Assembly: GCA_938005265.1 (NCBI GenBank)
Contig: CALLOA010000027.1
Location: 1 to 64,000, forward strand
Direction: 5' to 3'
DNA length: 64,000 bases
Source: an uncultured Granulosicoccaceae bacterium
GTDB taxonomy: Bacteria > Pseudomonadota > Gammaproteobacteria > Granulosicoccales > Granulosicoccaceae
Of this stretch, positions 26,070 to 34,033 are shown in pieces. The number at the start of each line of letters is the position of its first letter. The first letter of the stretch is position 1. A model generated the notes under the pieces. The model saw nothing but the letters and a program-made list of their open reading frames with translations. It did no database searches and was not told the origin of the DNA. The translations under genes and the position numbers were made by a program.

Positions 26070-27395
26070 ATGCAAGGCAACACTCGTCAATTATCCACCG
26101 TCGTTCAGCGCTCAAAGGCCTTTGAGCAGAGCGAGGAAACTGTGCGTCACCTGCGCCGAGACTCGGCATCCGTGAAATATAGGCCAGTCGAGGTGCAATT
26201 TTTCTGTCTGGCAGATAGTAATTTAGGACTTCACACGGATATTCAGGCCCGGGTTAAAAGTGTTACCAATTCAGCTGAATGCCGCAGCCGTTGTAATGTC
26301 GGACTGTTGGAACTGGGATTGATTCCCTTCGGTGCGACAAATAAACAGAGCGAGCTACTGATGTCTGCAGCCGCAACTCAGGCGCTGCCTGTGGTCGTAG
26401 TGGCTGATGATCTTGTCGCGGCACGTCGCAGCCCCCTACCGCCGAACGTAGTCGCTGTAATCGCTAATGATGAAAGTGGAGCAGCAAAACTACGCGATAT
26501 CTCTCACCAAATCGGAAGTCATGTACACCAGAAGTTATGGTTGGTTGGAGATTTCAACGGCTACACGCAGCGACTCTATCAAAACCTTGGATACAGTGTG
26601 ACGTGTGTTGATCAACTTCATCAGATAGATGTTGTGGATGAATGCTCAAATGAGAGAGCTTCTGCTTCAACTGTGGTTTTAAATAGTAGTGGTGAGCGTA
26701 GTTATCATGATTATGATAATTTTCCAGCGCAGCTGGAAGAGGCCATAGCGAGCAATGAATATTTTTCAATGTTTACCTTGCTGGATGCGCAAAGCTGCGA
26801 ACTCAAATATCTGTGGCAACAGCTGGGGGTTACAGCGATAGATCAACGCTACACACTTGAACAGGAGGTTGTTGGTCTTGTAAGGGCGTCTTTAAGTCAA
26901 CAACACAGGCTTGTAACGTTGAATCACGACGCGCTCAGGAATTGCCGAACCGGGATTTACAACAAGAATTATCTTGATGAGGCCGGTCGTCTTCTTCATG
27001 CTGCTAGCCAGCGAGGTGAGACGCCCTTTGCTGTTGTTGTTATACAGCTGCGTGCTACAGATTCGCTGGCAAGTGTTGATAACGTTGAAATTATCCAGAA
27101 TATACATCAGCTACTTCAAAGTGAATTGCGTGTAAATGACATTGTGGCGCAACGTTTTCCTGAAGAGCTGATTTGCCTGATCAGTAGTGCTGAGCGTTAT
27201 TCTCTGGCTGGATTACTTGAGCGTGTGCACAAAGCGATTCAAGTCAATCTGGAAAGTCAATTTGGCAGGGAACTGCCGCTAAGGATAGGTGCCACTGTGG
27301 AGCAAGGTGCCAGCTTCGACGCAATGATGCACCGTGCCACTATGGCTGCTTTGCAATGCAGCTTGCCTGACAGCGGAATAGTTGTCATTCTATAA
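26070..27395 (+). CDS. Degenerate GGDEF-domain protein with an N-terminal receiver-like region
   Basis: A 441-residue protein. The C-terminal 170 residues follow the GGDEF fold: NCRTGIYNKNYLDEAGRLLH replaces the usual D-x-LTGLxNR-xxL block, and VAQRFPEELICLIS stands where RxGGDEF would be. The catalytic GG is thus RFPEE and cyclase activity is not expected. The N-terminal half (SNLGLHTDIQARVK, LPVVVVADDLVAARRSP) looks like a degenerate response-regulator receiver without a clear phospho-Asp. It may act as a c-di-GMP or protein-binding regulator (inference). The start may be 26070 or later; leading residues are unremarkable. Confidence 0.75.
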   Translation: MQGNTRQLSTVVQRSKAFEQSEETVRHLRRDSASVKYRPVEVQFFCLADSNLGLHTDIQARVKSVTNSAECRSRCNVGLLELGLIPFGATNKQSELLMSAAATQALPVVVVADDLVAARRSPLPPNVVAVIANDESGAAKLRDISHQIGSHVHQKLWLVGDFNGYTQRLYQNLGYSVTCVDQLHQIDVVDECSNERASASTVVLNSSGERSYHDYDNFPAQLEEAIASNEYFSMFTLLDAQSCELKYLWQQLGVTAIDQRYTLEQEVVGLVRASLSQQHRLVTLNHDALRNCRTGIYNKNYLDEAGRLLHAASQRGETPFAVVVIQLRATDSLASVDNVEIIQNIHQLLQSELRVNDIVAQRFPEELICLISSAERYSLAGLLERVHKAIQVNLESQFGRELPLRIGATVEQGASFDAMMHRATMAALQCSLPDSGIVVIL

Positions 27396-27442
27396 GGCCT
27401 GAGTGTTGGCTGAAATTGTTGCTGTATCCAGCGACTCCGATC

Positions 27443-27466
27443 CCATTTTGACTTCCATTTTGACTT
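27443..27466. repeat. Exact 12-bp tandem duplication
   Basis: CCATTTTGACTT occurs twice in direct succession in the 134-bp gap between the degenerate GGDEF gene and the CoA-binding protein gene. No hairpin or other feature is apparent there. Confidence 0.9.
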
Positions 27467-27529
27467 TTAAGGGTTTGGGTGTTCTCGACAGCTGCGCTGC
27501 CACTCCACTGAAACCACGATTGCCAAGGC

Positions 27530-27994
27530 ATGGATACAATAGAAAAACTCCGCAATATCCTGGGTTCCAGCCACGTGGTGGCAATGGTGGGCCTCTCAGA
27601 CAAGCCTCATCGGCCAAGTTTTTTTGCAGCCAAATACCTGATTGAGCACGGTTACAACGTTATTCCGGTTAACCCGCAAGCTGATCAGATACTCGGGCGG
27701 CAAGCTTATCCTGATCTGGCCTCGGTGCCGGTAGCGGTTGATATCGTCGATTGCTTTCGTCGCAGTGAGGATATGCCTGCTTTGGCTGAGCAGGCAGTGG
27801 CTATCGGGGCACGGTGTCTGTGGATGCAGTTAACCGTGATTAATGAAGATGCCCGGCAACTCGCCGAAGCTGCTGGCTTGCAGGTTGTGATGGACCGTTG
27901 TACCAAAATTGAACATGCTCGAATTTTTGGCGGCCTTAACTATGCCGGCGTGAACACTAACATCATTTCTGCAAAGAGGCCGCGTCATGTCTGA
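27530..27994 (+). CDS. CoA-binding domain protein (YccU family)
   Basis: A 154-residue Rossmann-fold protein of the CoA_binding_2 (YccU) family. Visible motifs are VVAMVGLSDKPHRPSFFAAK, YNVIPVNPQ, the FRRSEDMPALAEQA block, CLWMQLTVINEDA and MDRCTKIEH, all family hallmarks. The biochemical role is not established. Its 3' end overlaps the metY start by eight bases, so the two are co-translated, and a link to acyl-homoserine sulfhydrylation is likely from context. Confidence 0.9.
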   Translation: MDTIEKLRNILGSSHVVAMVGLSDKPHRPSFFAAKYLIEHGYNVIPVNPQADQILGRQAYPDLASVPVAVDIVDCFRRSEDMPALAEQAVAIGARCLWMQLTVINEDARQLAEAAGLQVVMDRCTKIEHARIFGGLNYAGVNTNIISAKRPRHV

Positions 27995-29345
27995 TACCCC
28001 TAGGCAGAATATGCGGCCGCAGAACCCTGAAAACTATCCGGGCAGCGATCAGGAAAATTACGATCAGGAAGATCGAGTATTTTCAGATGAAACACTTTGC
28101 CTGCATGCCGGGCAGATTCCTGATGCCGTGACCGGCTCCCGTGCAGCGCCTATTTATCAGACGAGTTCTTACGTTTTTGATAATGCGGATCATGCTGCAA
28201 GCCTTTTCAATCTGCAGACATTCGGCAATGTCTATTCCCGTCTGAGTAATCCGACAAATGCGGTGCTGGAAGAAAGGGTCGCAGCACTTGAGCATGGTCG
28301 CGCAGCCCTGGCGGTGGCATCCGGTATGTCGGCACAGATGATTACTTTGCTCACTCTGGTAAATGCCGGTGATGAAATTGTCGCTGCCAGAACTCTATAT
28401 GGAGGCAGCTTCTCGCAAATGGATGTGAATTTCAGGCGATTGGGGATAACAACTCATTTTGTTGACCCTGATGACCCCCTGAATTTTGCCAAAGCAATAA
28501 CGCCCAGAACCCGCCTGCTGTATGCAGAAACGGTAGGGAATCCTAATCTAAACGTGCTTGACATAACTGCGGTTGCCGATATAGCGCGTGACGCCGGAAT
28601 ACCCTTGGTGCTTGATAATACGGTGCCTTCTCCCTACTTGTGCAAGCCTATTGATCATGGTGCCGATATTGTTATTCATTCAGCGACCAAATTTATTGGA
28701 GGTCATGGTACATCTATCGGTGGATTGCTGGTTGAGTCAGGAAAATTTCCATGGGACAACGGCAGTTTTCCAGAGATGATAGACCCTTCAGATGGTTATC
28801 ACGGTGTCCGTTTCTATGAAACTTTCGGCGACTTTGCATTCACCATGAAAGCGCGTATGGAGTATTTGCGAACACTAGGCCCGAGTATGAGCCCGTTCAA
28901 TGCCTTTGCTTTTTTACAAGGCGTAGAAACATTGCATGTAAGAATGGATCGCCATTGCCAGAATGCCATGGCGGTTGCAGAATTTTTGCAATCACACAAC
29001 AAGGTTGCCTGGGTGAATTACCCGGGCCTTGCGCAGAACCGCTATTACGAATTAGCACAAACCTATATGCCTAAAGGGGCCAGCGCTGTTTTAACTTTTG
29101 GTGTCAAAGGCGGTTTTGAGGCAGGCGAGCGATTTATTGATAACGCTTGTTTTCTCAGTCACCTGGCCAATATAGGAGATGCAAAAACCCTCATTATTCA
29201 CCCTGCGTCCACCACTCATCGCCAGTTGAATACAGACCAGCAACGTGCGGCCGGCGTGTCGTCAGATATGATCAGGATTTCTGTCGGCCTTGAAAATATT
29301 GATGATATTTTATGGGATCTTGACCAGGCATTAACTCGAAAATAG
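27987..29345 (+). CDS. metY: O-acetylhomoserine (thiol)-lyase / aminocarboxypropyltransferase
   Basis: A 452-residue Cys/Met metabolism PLP enzyme that makes homocysteine directly from O-acetylhomoserine and sulfide. The family core starts near residue 32 (SDETLCLHAGQIPD). Family features include AAPIYQTSSYVF, GNVYSRLSNPTNAVLEERVAALE, EHGRAALAVASGMSAQ, the PLP lysine in HSATKFIGGHGTSIGG and the C-terminal IHPASTTHRQL. About 30 polar residues at the N-terminus are extra compared with typical members. It overlaps the CoA-binding gene upstream and converges on the AAA ATPase gene at 29414. Confidence 0.93.
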   Translation: MSDTPRQNMRPQNPENYPGSDQENYDQEDRVFSDETLCLHAGQIPDAVTGSRAAPIYQTSSYVFDNADHAASLFNLQTFGNVYSRLSNPTNAVLEERVAALEHGRAALAVASGMSAQMITLLTLVNAGDEIVAARTLYGGSFSQMDVNFRRLGITTHFVDPDDPLNFAKAITPRTRLLYAETVGNPNLNVLDITAVADIARDAGIPLVLDNTVPSPYLCKPIDHGADIVIHSATKFIGGHGTSIGGLLVESGKFPWDNGSFPEMIDPSDGYHGVRFYETFGDFAFTMKARMEYLRTLGPSMSPFNAFAFLQGVETLHVRMDRHCQNAMAVAEFLQSHNKVAWVNYPGLAQNRYYELAQTYMPKGASAVLTFGVKGGFEAGERFIDNACFLSHLANIGDAKTLIIHPASTTHRQLNTDQQRAAGVSSDMIRISVGLENIDDILWDLDQALTRK

Positions 29346-29413
29346 TTTATATAAATTAAAAATATCAGTTGTTTCATCATTTTTGCGTAAAGGAAGAGCA
29401 AATTCTGGAAGGG

Positions 29414-30229
29414 CTAATTCTCGCTGCTGTCTGCCTGGTCTTGCGTTTCGTTGTTCTCGAACAACCTGTCTATCATTCGCTCGGGATTGTCGAGAAAAGA
29501 TTTTGTAATTTTAAAATGCTCGGTATCCTGAAAGCTGATGTTCTCGAAAACACCATCGTTTATCTGGTAAATAAGAGCACCCGGATAAGCCATTAAAATA
29601 GGCGAATGGGTCGCAATGATGAATTGTGAGTTTTTGCTGATCAATTCATGCATTCTTTTTAATACAGCGAGTTGCCGCTGTGGCGAAAGCGCCGCTTCGG
29701 GTTCGTCCAGAATATAAAGTCCGTTACCGAAAAAACGATTCAGCATTAGTGCAAGAAAGGACTCTCCATGTGATTGTTGATGCAGGGACAGTCCACCATA
29801 AGCGTCAATAATGGGTGGCGGTGAAATTCTGGCCTCGGGGTCGTCTTTGTCAAGGTCTTCAATATTACTTGCAACATTGTAGAAACTTTCAGCTCTTAAG
29901 AAAAAGCCGTCCTTGGGTTTTTTTATGGATTTCACCAGGCGCAGGTACTGGTACAGATCCGAGTGATTGCTGTGAGTTTCAAAACCAAAATTTTTCGTTC
30001 CGCCTTCGGGATTAAAGCCAAGAGCCACAGCGATCGCCTCGACTATAGTAGATTTGCCGCTGCCGTTTTCACCAATAATGAAAGTCACCTCTGGCGAAAA
30101 TTGCAGGCGCTCTAATTGCCCTATCGCAGAAAGCGTAAAAGGGAATCGGTTGTAATTGTCGATTTTATCGTGCTTGAGTGAAATTTCCCTTAAGAAAGCT
30201 TGCGGGCCCAGAAGGTTTGATGCTTCCAC
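29414..30229 (-). CDS. ABC-type/SMC-like AAA ATPase (last gene of four-gene operon)
   Basis: A 271-residue stand-alone P-loop ATPase. Walker A is IGENGSGKST (about 53-62), an ABC-like signature region lies in GGLSLHQQSHGESFLALML, and Walker B is GLYILDEPEAALSPQRQ, followed by the switch His in IIATHSPILMAYPG. It resembles the small predicted ATPases related to RecF/OLD/SMC heads and has no transmembrane part. It starts with GTG in a TAGTG junction, sharing one base with the stop of the SDR gene, so translation is coupled. Role in the operon unknown. Confidence 0.82.
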   Translation of the reverse strand: MEASNLLGPQAFLREISLKHDKIDNYNRFPFTLSAIGQLERLQFSPEVTFIIGENGSGKSTIVEAIAVALGFNPEGGTKNFGFETHSNHSDLYQYLRLVKSIKKPKDGFFLRAESFYNVASNIEDLDKDDPEARISPPPIIDAYGGLSLHQQSHGESFLALMLNRFFGNGLYILDEPEAALSPQRQLAVLKRMHELISKNSQFIIATHSPILMAYPGALIYQINDGVFENISFQDTEHFKITKSFLDNPERMIDRLFENNETQDQADSSEN

Positions 30230-30975
30230 TAGTTTTTACTCTTCTTTTTGACAACCCTTTTCAGTGGGTTGACGTTTATTTCCTCGATGACTGCATGGTC
30301 AGGTGATTCAAGCAATTGTAAAACAGCATTAGCAACATCATCGCCTAGCAGAGCGTTGTCGTCACTAGCGCCCGGTTCAAATTCCAGCGGTTCAAAAAAA
30401 CCGGTTCTCACCATGCCGGGGTTTACCATGCCGATATGGCAATTGGCAGCTGCGCACTCGTGGCGCAATGCTTGAGAAAAACCACGCAATCCGAATTTGC
30501 TCGCACTGTAGACTGCTCCGTATCGTCCTCCGGCAAGGGCGGATTCCGAACCGATAAAAATAATGTCACTGCGACTACAGGTTTTTAATGAAGGTAACAG
30601 GAGGCGACACAAAAAAATATGTGACAGTAAATTGGTATTCAGTAAATGGTTTATCTGTTCCAGTGAAAACTCCTCCAGTGAGCCAAAGCGTCCGATGCCA
30701 GCATTGCAGATCACGCTGTCGATTGTATAGTCTCGTAGTAAGTGTGGAATAACCTGCTGCAATTGTGCACTATCTGAAACATCACACTCGATGCTGGAAA
30801 AATTCTGTTGTAAGCATTCCGGTAGTTGATCGTTGATTCCTGTGGTCGGTTGTCTTGATAAACCCAGCACTTGATGGCCGGCCATCAGCAGTTTTTTGCA
30901 AGTCGCAGCGCCTATCCCGCGGCTCGAACCGCTTAGTAAGCAAGTTCGGCTGTTGCTTGTGATTGTACGGCTCAT
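30229..30975 (-). CDS. Short-chain dehydrogenase/reductase
   Basis: A 248-residue classical SDR. Cofactor motif LSGSSRGIGAATCKKL lies at about 14-29, and NAG appears in VICNAGIGRFG. The catalytic Ser is in FIGSESALAGG, with the YxxxK motif YSASKFGLRG. The Arg at LSRQ after beta-2 favours NADP. The C-terminus ends in a lysine-rich KRVVKKKSKN, which is unusual. It overlaps the radical-SAM gene upstream by ATGA (30972-30975) and the ATPase gene downstream by one base. Substrate unknown; within this operon it may act on a nucleotide- or sugar-derived product (inference). Confidence 0.85.
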   Translation of the reverse strand: MSRTITSNSRTCLLSGSSRGIGAATCKKLLMAGHQVLGLSRQPTTGINDQLPECLQQNFSSIECDVSDSAQLQQVIPHLLRDYTIDSVICNAGIGRFGSLEEFSLEQINHLLNTNLLSHIFLCRLLLPSLKTCSRSDIIFIGSESALAGGRYGAVYSASKFGLRGFSQALRHECAAANCHIGMVNPGMVRTGFFEPLEFEPGASDDNALLGDDVANAVLQLLESPDHAVIEEINVNPLKRVVKKKSKN

Positions 30976-32042
30976 GTGTGGCAGGGGAAAAAGCGGGAGC
31001 TGTCTATAGCTGACAGAATTCGATTACTGCAAAAACCCATCATGTCCTCCTCCAGCGATTGCGGGTAACTTATCATCGACTGCCTGTTTGCTGTTGTATT
31101 GTTATTGTGTGGTGGTTCTGAGGTTGTTTGCTCCAGATTGACAGCCAGCATAGGTTCTTCGGGGTAGAGCTTGATTATTTTTTTAAAAAATGGTTTTGGC
31201 AATCTGAAAGTACCCAGGCTGATTGAATGTATTCTGCTCATGTCGAGCAGGTCAAAAACTTCATCGAACATGTCTGTATAGAGCTGCTCGAAATTGGCAG
31301 CTGCGATCAAAGGATCAAAACGTAGTCCGATAGGCCAGCCCTGTTGTTGTAATTTTTTCAGAGCGTCAAGTCTTTTGTGCAGGGAAGGGGTTTTATGTTC
31401 AATGGCTTCAACGATGGGTTGAGGTGAAAGGCTGTAAGCAATGACACAGTTGCCCTGTGGTTCGCGTTTTAGCAGATTCCTGATTTGTGTGCTTTTGGTG
31501 CGTATTTCCAAATAAGCATTGGCTGGTGCTGTGCCGTTGGTTTCGCACTTGTCTTTACTGGAATGTGAAAAATAATCCAGACAATGTGACATGAAATGTG
31601 TGATGGGCTCCAATGCCAGGGAATCGCAATCGTAGCCAGAGAAAAACCAAACGGGTTCGTCTGCATGCAGGTGACAGGTCAGTTCTATCTCGTTAAAGAA
31701 TGCGTCGAAATTGGTAAACACAACGTGATTAGCGGACTGGTACATGCCTTGAAGAAAACAATAGCGACAGTCGTAGATGCAATTCATCATATGCGAGAAA
31801 TAGTAATTGTTACAGCCGCCAATACCGTACCCTTCGGGTGTTGGCAGTACGAATTTCCCGTGTTTTTCTGCCAGTATCAACGCCGGGTTCAGCTTTTGCA
31901 GGCGGAAATTCTGTGATTTAGGATTAAACACTTCTCCGAAACGATCAATCTCTATGATGTTTTTTGGCTGTGCACGGGCAAGTATTGCCTGAACCTGTGG
32001 CGTATTAGCTATGCTGCGCTCAACGTAGGCTGTGTCGTTCAT
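30972..32042 (-). CDS. Spore-photoproduct-lyase-like radical SAM protein
   Basis: A 356-residue radical SAM protein of the SPL/SplB family. The cluster-binding motif is CIYDCRYC (Cx3CxxC), as in spore photoproduct lyase, followed by FLQGMYQ. Other family segments are NNYYFSHMMNCIYDCRYC, WFFSGYDCDSLALEP, YLEIRTKS, IAYSLSPQPIVEA and GWPIGLRFDPLI. The C-terminal DMMGFCSNRILSA keeps a Cys. Homologues occur in non-sporulating proteobacteria, where the substrate is unproven; DNA lesion repair is the family hypothesis. It is the second gene of a four-gene overlapping operon, directly after a nucleosidase-like gene. Confidence 0.87.
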   Translation of the reverse strand: MNDTAYVERSIANTPQVQAILARAQPKNIIEIDRFGEVFNPKSQNFRLQKLNPALILAEKHGKFVLPTPEGYGIGGCNNYYFSHMMNCIYDCRYCFLQGMYQSANHVVFTNFDAFFNEIELTCHLHADEPVWFFSGYDCDSLALEPITHFMSHCLDYFSHSSKDKCETNGTAPANAYLEIRTKSTQIRNLLKREPQGNCVIAYSLSPQPIVEAIEHKTPSLHKRLDALKKLQQQGWPIGLRFDPLIAAANFEQLYTDMFDEVFDLLDMSRIHSISLGTFRLPKPFFKKIIKLYPEEPMLAVNLEQTTSEPPHNNNTTANRQSMISYPQSLEEDMMGFCSNRILSAIDSSRFFPCHT

Positions 32043-32950
32043 GTTTCTGGTTTGAGCGCCCGCTTGGAGAGCTTGTTATTGTTGTATTCGGGCAAGAGGG
32101 TGCTGATGCCGTTATCAAGTGCACTAATCAGTTCAGAGCCGTTCTTTATCTGTAGATGCTGCGGTAGTGACTTGCCCAGTACCTGGTAGCGTCTGATCAG
32201 TTTTCCTAGTTGTTCCTGTTGTGACCGTGTGAAGTGCAGTTTGTTATTCATTTGTTTTTCAACATGTGCAATAAAGCGGTCACAGGTTTTCTCAAGTTGT
32301 TCCATTTGTGGAAAGCCTGTCTGGCTGGAATCCAGCAATTGGCCGGCAAAACGAGTAATGGAAACAAGGTTCCGGGTCATCAGGTCGTTGATCGCGGCTT
32401 TTGTTATTGAGAGGCTTTGTTTGTTGCCTGATTTGTATAGCGGTGTTGTCGGGTTGTCCGAAATGATTTTTAAACACTGCACCTGTTCTGCAGCCAGGAA
32501 TTGTCTGGCTGCGAAACAAAAACCATACGCTTCCATTTCAAAGCACTGGTCGGGCTGGTATGCAGTACACGGATTCCCGACAGACTTGATTGCAAGTCCC
32601 GGAATATCGGTTTTAAATGGTAGCTGCGGATAAAAAATTCCCTTTGAATGTTCTGAAAAGTCATTCATTGTTTGTTTTGCAATGCTACTGGCATGGTAAA
32701 TCGTTCCGATGGCGTGGTCGGAACCTGCGACGCCAATATTGATAGCGACACTTGAGTGAGGCAACGAACCTAAAGCGTAGGATGTTGCGCTGGCGGCAGC
32801 CAGTTCACCGATACCGCAAATTATGAGTGTGACGCTGGTTGACTCGTAAAGGCGGTAAGCACGGGTTTTCCGGGCTTTCAACTGATAATGCTCGATCAGT
32901 GGCGTCGCCTCGGCCTGCAGTGCTACGACCCATAGTAAATGTGATTGCAT
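32039..32950 (-). CDS. Nucleoside phosphorylase/MTAN-like protein (first gene of the operon)
   Basis: A 303-residue protein from ATG 32950 (MQSHLLWVVALQAEATPLIE); an ATG at 32989 is less likely. It has the purine nucleoside phosphorylase/MTA nucleosidase fold, with AEATPLIE at the N-terminus, VAINIGVAGSDH, FEMEAYGFCFAA (the ME pair that contacts ribose) and KIISDNPTTP (the catalytic Asp in SD). A helical C-terminal extension of about 110 residues is not part of the normal nucleosidase. The stop overlaps the radical-SAM start by ATGA. A plausible role is hydrolysis of 5'-deoxyadenosine or a related nucleoside (inference). Confidence 0.78.
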   Translation of the reverse strand: MQSHLLWVVALQAEATPLIEHYQLKARKTRAYRLYESTSVTLIICGIGELAAASATSYALGSLPHSSVAINIGVAGSDHAIGTIYHASSIAKQTMNDFSEHSKGIFYPQLPFKTDIPGLAIKSVGNPCTAYQPDQCFEMEAYGFCFAARQFLAAEQVQCLKIISDNPTTPLYKSGNKQSLSITKAAINDLMTRNLVSITRFAGQLLDSSQTGFPQMEQLEKTCDRFIAHVEKQMNNKLHFTRSQQEQLGKLIRRYQVLGKSLPQHLQIKNGSELISALDNGISTLLPEYNNNKLSKRALKPET

Positions 32951-33199
32951 GGCCGATGCCGCGGTGTCTGAGGATGTGGCCGATTGCACTTTTGTTCCCG
33001 GTAATTCCTGAAGTTGACTGGTTGTGGGGTTTTTGCCTGTTTCTTGTGGCCAAGTATGCGGTCATTGCCGATGTAACGCTATGCCGGTAGCGTAGCCGGG
33101 CAAGCACCGGGCACTTGCCATGTTTACACAGGTGCAGCAGCTCGGCCAGTCGCTGTACAATACCTGCGTATCGACAATGGCTTCCACCAGGAAAATCAG

Positions 33200-33562
33200 A
33201 TGCTTGTTTCCAACCTTGAAATTCTCCCGAACCGCAAGATCGAAGCCCATTTAGGGCTGGTGCAGGGCAGTTCAGTGCGCAGCAAGCACGTCGGCCGCGA
33301 TATTATGGCGGGAATGAAAAATATATTCGGTGGCGAGCTGAAAGGCTATACAGAGCTTTTGCAGGACTCACGTCAGGAAGCGATGCAGAGAATGCTGAAA
33401 CAGGCAGAGTCAATGGGTGCCAATGCCGTGCTCAATGTGCGGTTCTCCACGTCCAGCATTACCTCGGGTGCGGCGGAGATTTATGTTTATGGTACGGCCG
33501 TGAAGCTGGACGACGCGCAGAATCATGCAGCAGGCACCAATCAGGTGACAACTCATGTTTGA
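33200..33562 (+). CDS. YbjQ-family (DUF74) protein
   Basis: A 120-residue protein of the YbjQ/UPF0145 family, with AGGA eight bases before the ATG. Conserved elements are VQGSSVRSKHVGRDIMAG, KNIFGGELKGYTELLQDSRQEAMQRM, GANAVLNVRFSTS and the final AEIYVYGTAV. The family forms small pentameric barrels and is sometimes labelled heavy-metal binding, without firm function. The next gene encodes a second, membrane-anchored member and overlaps this one by eight bases; an M48 protease follows. Confidence 0.9.
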   Translation: MLVSNLEILPNRKIEAHLGLVQGSSVRSKHVGRDIMAGMKNIFGGELKGYTELLQDSRQEAMQRMLKQAESMGANAVLNVRFSTSSITSGAAEIYVYGTAVKLDDAQNHAAGTNQVTTHV

Positions 33563-34019
33563 AATTGTCAGTTTTCTGGTATTGCTGGTCGTTGGCTATG
33601 CCTTCGGCAGTCTGGCAGAGCGTCGTCACTATCGCTCCATCCAAAAGCTGGAAATTGAATTTAATTCAATACCTGCCATTGCCAGTCGCTACCCGCCGGT
33701 AGACAAGGCTTACCAGCAGCAGTTGGTCGTTGGTAATGTAGTTATTGCCTCGGATTACTTCAAATCCTTCCTTGCAGGCCTGGTTAATTTTTTCGGTGGA
33801 GCCGTTGTCTCCTATGAGTCATTGCTTGATCGTGCGCGACGGGAAGCCTTGTTGCGCATGAAAAAGCAGGCAAGGGCTGTGGGTGCTGACTATGTCTTTA
33901 ACATTAAGTATGAAACAACTTCTGTTGGTAGCGGGCGTCTGGCATCCATCGAAGTGCTGGCATATGGCACAGCGCTGACACCCTCCGGTATCAGTATTCC
34001 AGCGAATCCTGGCAGCTGA
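33555..34019 (+). CDS. Membrane-anchored YbjQ-like protein
   Basis: A 154-residue protein with an N-terminal transmembrane helix (EIVSFLVLLVVGYAFGSLAE) followed by a YbjQ-type domain: VVGNVVIASDYFKSFLAG, NFFGGAVVSYESLLDRARREALLRM, GADYVFNIKYETTSVG and IEVLAYGTAL. The domain aligns with the preceding soluble YbjQ protein, so the pair is a duplication with a membrane anchor added. It overlaps the upstream gene and ends 14 bp before the M48 protease gene, so the three genes form one operon. Confidence 0.85.
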   Translation: MFEIVSFLVLLVVGYAFGSLAERRHYRSIQKLEIEFNSIPAIASRYPPVDKAYQQQLVVGNVVIASDYFKSFLAGLVNFFGGAVVSYESLLDRARREALLRMKKQARAVGADYVFNIKYETTSVGSGRLASIEVLAYGTALTPSGISIPANPGS

Positions 34020-34033
34020 AACAGGTATTTTTA

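Noticed and set aside
27530..29345. SAM-type riboswitch upstream of the CoA-binding/metY operon
   Set aside because: The 134-bp gap has only a 12-bp tandem duplication; I could not find the paired elements of a known SAM riboswitch.
30972..32042. Spore photoproduct lyase homologue as evidence for a spore former
   Set aside because: The rest of the window is clearly Gram-negative gammaproteobacterial, and SPL-type proteins are known in non-sporulating proteobacteria.
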